Assembly: GCA_002840115.1 (NCBI GenBank)
Contig: PGZG01000113.1
Location: 1-6,157, forward strand
Length of the DNA stretch: 6,157 nucleotides
From: Gammaproteobacteria bacterium HGW-Gammaproteobacteria-14
GTDB taxonomy: Bacteria > Pseudomonadota > Gammaproteobacteria > Pseudomonadales > Alcanivoracaceae
Direction of reading: 5' to 3'
The translations under genes were made by a program, and so were the position numbers. Each line of letters opens with the position of its first letter. Position 1 is the first letter of the stretch. This document shows positions 5,748-6,157 of the stretch, one piece after another. The notes under the pieces were generated by a model. It saw only the letters and a program-made list of their open reading frames with translations. It did not search any database and was not told the origin of the DNA.

Positions 5748-6157
5748 TCAATCATGCCGGGGCAAGGCGCGCGGCGCATGTCCTGCGGCCTCTATAACAT
5801 CGGCGGGCAACAGGATTTCCGTGGCAACGGGCAAGTGGTCCGAAAGCCGACAATCCGTCAGCACCTGGCGCTGCTCCACCTTTAGTGATGACGATAATAA
5901 TATATGATCAATATGGCGATCCGGCGCCCAGCTGGGATAGGTCAATAAGTCACATGTCGGCAATAGTAAATCAAGATCCGCCAGTGGCGAACGCTCCAGA
6001 TGATCGGTGCGGCAATTAAAGTCTCCCATAATAATCACATGCTGATACTGCTTGAGCAGACGGGCCAAATAGGCAAGCTGTGCATTACGGTACTTTTCTC
6101 CCAATGCGAGATGAACACCAACCAGAATCAGGGGGTTATCCGGGTGTCCATAACGGG
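5748..6157 (-). CDS. Endonuclease/exonuclease/phosphatase (EEP) family protein, C-terminal part (runs off right edge)
   Basis: The last 135 codons of a gene entering from the right edge and ending at TGA 5750-5748. The first full codon is at 6155. The visible protein reads RYGHPDNPLILVGVHLALG, then a helix (YRNAQLAYLARLLKQY) and the metal-site strand VIIMGDFNCR. Then come RHIDHILLS and LSDHLPVATEI. GDFN, the Asp of IDHILL and the catalytic His of SDHLP are hallmarks of the DNase I-like EEP fold, a divalent-metal phosphodiesterase or phosphatase. Members act on DNA, inositol phosphates, sphingomyelin or other phosphodiesters, and the substrate-defining N-terminus is outside the window. The tail after SDHLP (about 25 residues) is short and Ala-rich. 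A TTG within the frame at 6104 is internal, because conserved VGVHLALG lies before it. The gene lies 46 bases upstream of the first regulator in the same direction. Confidence 0.92.
   Translation of the reverse strand, partial: RYGHPDNPLILVGVHLALGEKYRNAQLAYLARLLKQYQHVIIMGDFNCRTDHLERSPLADLDLLLPTCDLLTYPSWAPDRHIDHILLSSSLKVEQRQVLTDCRLSDHLPVATEILLPADVIEAAGHAPRALPRHD

Overview
The window is a compact stretch of bacterial chromosome of roughly mid-50s percent GC by eye, with all supportable genes on the minus strand. I read it from high to low coordinates. The Sec signal peptides, a lipobox lipoprotein and two AraC regulators with an OruR/arabinose-binding-type sensor domain suggest a Gammaproteobacterium, perhaps Pseudomonadales or a marine relative such as Spongiibacteraceae or Alcanivoracaceae. 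That placement is inference from protein style, because no marker gene is present.

Layout in transcription order: (1) the C-terminal 135 residues of an endonuclease/exonuclease/phosphatase (EEP) family enzyme, entering from the right edge (6157-5748); (2) two tandem paralogous AraC-family regulators (5701-4664 and 4629-3589), collinear without a gap over 340 residues, about half identical, with near-identical DNA-binding domains and a 26-base exact repeat; (3) a 104-base gap holding an imperfect palindrome, then a lipoprotein alpha/beta hydrolase of the CocE/NonD (peptidase S15) type (3484-1823); (4) a strong intrinsic terminator (1783-1750); (5) a secreted, cysteine-rich protein (1627-195) whose signal peptide lies in a different frame from its body, implying a one-base frameshift; (6) the N-terminus of a second secreted protein (201-1) that overlaps the previous stop by 7 bases and carries the same short motif just after its signal peptide.

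The terminator splits the window into two units. The upstream one (EEP, two regulators, possibly the hydrolase) looks like a regulator pair placed next to a probable target enzyme. The downstream one is a translationally coupled pair of exported proteins that share the motif M-x-x-L-x-E-x-E-(L/M)-x-x-(V/I)-x-G. This motif resembles, from memory, the N-termini of FilA-like/DUF6160-type 'putative pilus' proteins of Acinetobacter and Pseudomonas, but their function cannot be read from the sequence.

I see no RNA genes, CRISPR arrays, insertion sequences or integration sites. The long plus-strand open frames are shadows of the minus-strand genes. The most unusual points are the frameshifted signal peptide, the paired exported proteins with a shared post-signal motif, and the duplicated regulators that probably read the same operator with different sensor domains.
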